From assembly GCA_013153635.1 (NCBI GenBank), contig JAADDZ010000005.1, positions 1-23,954 on the forward strand: a stretch of 23,954 nucleotides of DNA. The letters are read 5' to 3'. The translations under genes and the position numbers were made by a program. This document shows positions 21,747 through 23,954 of this stretch, in pieces; position 1 is the first letter of the stretch; each line of letters opens with the position of its first letter. The notes below the pieces were generated by a model, which saw only the letters and a program-made list of their open reading frames with translations, was not told where the DNA came from and did not search any database. This DNA comes from Aquificota bacterium (GTDB taxonomy: Bacteria; Aquificota; Aquificia; Aquificales; Hydrogenothermaceae).

Positions 21747-23561
21747 CTAGGAAGGTTCTTCCTCTAATTCTACTGTTATTCCTAGCTCCTTTAACTGTTC
21801 TTCAGTAACATAATCAGGAGCGTTACTTAAAGGACAGTTACCTTTTTGAGTTTTAGGAAAAGCGATAACTTCGCGTATACTGTCAGCTCCTACCATAATG
21901 GCTATCAATCTATCTAAACCAAACGCAAGACCTCCATGGGGAGGGGCTCCATATCTTAAAGCGTTTATCAAGAAGCCAAATTTTTCTTCTGCTTCTTCAT
22001 CAGAGATACCCAAAAGCTCAAAAACTTTCTTTTGAATATCTGGTCTGTGAATACGAATAGAACCACCGCCTATCTCTTCCCCATTTAAAACAAGGTCATA
22101 AGCTCGGGACTTTATAGAAGAAGCAAGGGCTTTATCTTCCAAAGCAGAGTCCAGTTTGGAAATATCCTCCTCCTTTGGACTGGTAAATGGGTGATGAAGA
22201 GCTACAAACCTTTCTTCTTCTTCGTCCCACTCTACCAATGGAAAATCTACTATCCATAGAAAATCCCATCTATCCTCTGGGATTATTTTTAGCTTATCTG
22301 CGATATGTTTTCTTAAAAACCCTAAAACCCTGTGAGTAGTTTCGTAACTATCTGCTATAAAAACCAGCAAATCTCCTTCTTCTGCTTTCATCTTTTCTTT
22401 TAGTTTTTGCTGTTGTTCTTGTGTAAAAAATTTAGTTATTGGAGAACTCATTTTACCTTCGGAAATTTTTATCCAAGCCATTCCCTTCGCACCAAACTTC
22501 TTAGCGTAATCTGTAAGCTCGTCTATCTCTTTTCTAGAGAATTTGGCACCTTTTTTTATGTTTAACCCTTTGACTATTCCACCTTTTTTTATTGTGTCAT
22601 TGAATACTTTAAACTCCACATCACTAGCCAAATCTGATATATCGACTAATTCCATCTCGTATCTTAGGTCTGGCTTGTCTGTACCATATTTTTCTATAGC
22701 TTCCTTATAAGTTATCCTTTTAAATGGAAGTTTTAGGTCTATTCCTAGAACTTTTTTGAAAATAAAATGAACCAGCCCTTCAGAAATAGATATAACATCT
22801 TCTTCATTAGCAAAAGAGATTTCAAAGTCTATCTGGGTAAACTCTGGCTGTCTGTCAGCTCTTAAGTCCTCATCTCTAAAACATTTAACAATCTGAAAAT
22901 ATCTTTCTATTCCTCCTACCATTAAAATCTGTTTGAATAACTGGGGAGACTGGGGAAGTGCATAAAACTTACCTTTTTCTAGTCTTGATGGAACTAAAAA
23001 ATCTCTAGCCCCTTCAGGAGTTGATTTTGTAAGCATTGGTGTTTCTACTTCTAAAAAACCGTGTCCTGCTAGATATTCTCTAGTAGCTTGATATACCTCG
23101 TGCCTTACTAAAAGGTTTTTAAACATAGGTTTTCTTCTAATATCCAAATATCTATATTTGAGCCTTACTTCTTCACTTGCATTTATACTATCCTCAATAG
23201 GAAGTGGAAGAACATCACAGGTGTTCAATATTAAAAGTTTATCAGCTACTACCTCTATATTGCCTGTAGGAATTTTGGGATTTTCTGTCCCTACAGGTCT
23301 TCTTTGTACTCTCCCTTGGACACCAATCACATATTCAGACCTTACTTTTTTTGCCTTTTCATAACTTTCTTCAGGGCTTTTCGATGGGTCTACTACAACT
23401 TGTACAACCCCTTCTCTATCCCTAAGATTTATAAATATGACCCCGCCGTGGTCTCTAACACTATCAGCCCAGCCTAAAAGCCTAACTTCATCACCTATAT
23501 TATTCTCTGTAAGCTCTCCAGCGAAATAGTCCCTTTTGAAATCTCCAAGATTATCAAGCAT
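21747..23561 (-). CDS. aspS: Aspartyl-tRNA synthetase (predicted non-discriminating)
   Basis: A 604-residue bacterial-type class IIb synthetase. It has the N-terminal OB-fold anticodon-binding domain (about 1-110), the catalytic domain with motif 2 (FRDEDLRADRQPEFTQID), the bacterial GAD insertion (about 320-420), and motif 3 (GLAFGLDRLIAI). Two residues that separate aspartate-only from aspartate/asparagine-relaxed enzymes have the relaxed form. H38 in RDHGG corresponds to H31 of the Pseudomonas aeruginosa enzyme, and G91 in RRPVG to its G82. It probably also charges tRNA-Asn for conversion by GatCAB. AGGAGG sits 7 nt before the ATG. A TATAAT is at 23606-23611 (reverse), without a recognisable -35. 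The next gene on this strand is the sigma factor, 127 bp away. Confidence 0.95.
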   Translation of the reverse strand: MLDNLGDFKRDYFAGELTENNIGDEVRLLGWADSVRDHGGVIFINLRDREGVVQVVVDPSKSPEESYEKAKKVRSEYVIGVQGRVQRRPVGTENPKIPTGNIEVVADKLLILNTCDVLPLPIEDSINASEEVRLKYRYLDIRRKPMFKNLLVRHEVYQATREYLAGHGFLEVETPMLTKSTPEGARDFLVPSRLEKGKFYALPQSPQLFKQILMVGGIERYFQIVKCFRDEDLRADRQPEFTQIDFEISFANEEDVISISEGLVHFIFKKVLGIDLKLPFKRITYKEAIEKYGTDKPDLRYEMELVDISDLASDVEFKVFNDTIKKGGIVKGLNIKKGAKFSRKEIDELTDYAKKFGAKGMAWIKISEGKMSSPITKFFTQEQQQKLKEKMKAEEGDLLVFIADSYETTHRVLGFLRKHIADKLKIIPEDRWDFLWIVDFPLVEWDEEEERFVALHHPFTSPKEEDISKLDSALEDKALASSIKSRAYDLVLNGEEIGGGSIRIHRPDIQKKVFELLGISDEEAEEKFGFLINALRYGAPPHGGLAFGLDRLIAIMVGADSIREVIAFPKTQKGNCPLSNAPDYVTEEQLKELGITVELEEEPS

Positions 23562-23786
23562 TAATTAGCCTCCTAAAAGGTATATATTAAAATAAACGTT
23601 ATAAAATTATAAATTAAAATTTTTACTACAGTTATACTAAAGGTACTATCATCACAAAATAAATCTTCGAGTAGATATGTAAAAATCAAAACAAGTCATC
23701 AAAACAAAATCAATTAAGAGTTTAACCAAATCATAAAACCTTCTTATTGATACAAAATTGAGACTAAGCTTGGAAGTTGGGACAAT

Positions 23787-23814
23787 GCTAGACCCGTTTA
23801 TTATCAACGGTTAG
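23787..23814. repeat. Stem-loop containing AGACCCGTTTA
   Basis: CCGTT and AACGG pair around a 7-nt loop. The stem extends past a small internal loop to GCTA/TAGC. The left arm contains AGACCCGTTTA (23790-23800), which recurs in the same orientation at 23925-23935. Confidence 0.5.
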
Positions 23815-23870
23815 CCAATTTTGACCTTCGATTTGTATAAGGACATAGAGGGGTTTTTGGTGCTTTTTGA

Positions 23871-23930
23871 GGGTCTGTGTATAGCTAAGTTATTGATATT
23901 TATAGATTCAGTTAAAAACTTGACAGACCC
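23871..23930. repeat. Inverted repeat GGGTCTGT / ACAGACCC
   Basis: GGGTCTGT (23871-23878) and ACAGACCC (23923-23930) are exact reverse complements bounding a 60-bp segment. This looks like the termini of a tiny mobile-element remnant, but no target-site duplication is visible. Confidence 0.4.
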
Positions 23931-23948
23931 GTTTAATGGTGGTATTTT
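23920..23948 (+). promoter_or_regulatory. Possible rightward promoter at the window edge
   Basis: A perfect TTGACA (23920-23925) is followed after 17 bp by TATTTT (23943-23948, 4/6). It would drive a gene beyond the window. The second AGACCCGTTTA copy lies between the two elements. Confidence 0.35.
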
Positions 23949-23954
23949 GATAGT

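Larger units (their letters stand above)
23562..23954. other. Right-hand tail with no assigned gene
   Basis: This stretch holds the probable aspS promoter region on the reverse strand, then about 300 bp with no convincing gene. The bases from about 23760 on are richer in G and C. On the reverse strand one frame is open from the edge to a TAA at 23811-23813 (47 codons) and continues open after it. On the + strand a frame is open except for one TAG at 23813-23815. Neither looks like a recognised protein, so a decayed gene is possible. Short repeats and hairpins here are listed separately. Confidence 0.5.

Noticed and set aside
1-23954. A shift in base skew between left and right halves (replication origin or terminus)
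   Set aside because: Hand counts on several lines gave inconsistent G versus C differences; a cumulative skew plot of a longer region is needed to decide.
23640-23954. RNase P RNA or other known structured RNA in the tail
   Set aside because: Some short resemblance (ACAGACCCG) was seen, but the conserved core elements are not visible, so no RNA gene is called.

Overview
The window is a compact, AT-rich bacterial chromosome segment with about twenty genes. Most neighbours are separated by a few bases or overlap. The only gap over 300 bp is the right-hand tail. The mix of proteins suggests a thermophilic member of the Aquificota, probably Hydrogenothermaceae (Sulfurihydrogenibium/Persephonella-like). 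This rests on the short, lysine- and isoleucine-rich proteins, heavy ATA/AGA codon use, the AspRS type, and a periplasmic double rhodanese suited to a sulfur-oxidising lifestyle. The lineage is inferred from overall sequence character, not from a search. I saw no tRNA, rRNA, CRISPR array or intact insertion sequence.

Layout. (1) 1-1582, reverse: the truncated start of a coiled-coil, FliJ-like protein follows a CPA1 Na+/H+ antiporter. (2) 1708-4047, forward: a good sigma-70 promoter and a hairpin leader precede a minimal DEAD-box RNA helicase and a DapC-like aminotransferase. (3) 4031-11836, reverse: a periplasmic double rhodanese, mnmG, then a three-gene export cassette (ABC membrane domain without its ATPase, HlyD-type adaptor, TolC-type outer-membrane channel), then a zinc-motif-less M16 protein with its own promoter. 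(4) 11963-13991, forward: nadK overlapping ispF, a 74-residue DUF1858-like cysteine protein, and a solitary type IV prepilin. (5) 13988-16867, reverse: a 959-residue exported fusion of an M1 metallopeptidase-like domain, a ChaN/TIKI-like domain and a PDZ domain. This is the most striking gene here. (6) 16930-20779, forward: smpB, an 81-residue unknown protein, a membrane-anchored TPR protein and a PcrA/UvrD helicase. (7) 20774-23561, reverse: a group-2 sigma-70 factor preceded by an FNR-type box at a class II position, and aspS with the residues of a non-discriminating AspRS. (8) 23562-23954: a gene-poor tail with short repeats and hairpins.

How the genes fit together. Much of the set is translation and RNA housekeeping (smpB, mnmG, aspS, DEAD helicase), genome maintenance (PcrA) and core metabolism (NAD kinase, IspF, DapC-like). 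Interspersed are envelope and export functions: the export cassette, the M16 protein, the rhodanese, the M1-TIKI-PDZ protein, the prepilin, the TPR protein and the antiporter. The points most worth following are the M1/TIKI/PDZ fusion, the ATPase-less type I secretion-like cassette, the predicted FNR/CRP-type control of the sigma factor, and the palindrome between smpB and the fusion gene.
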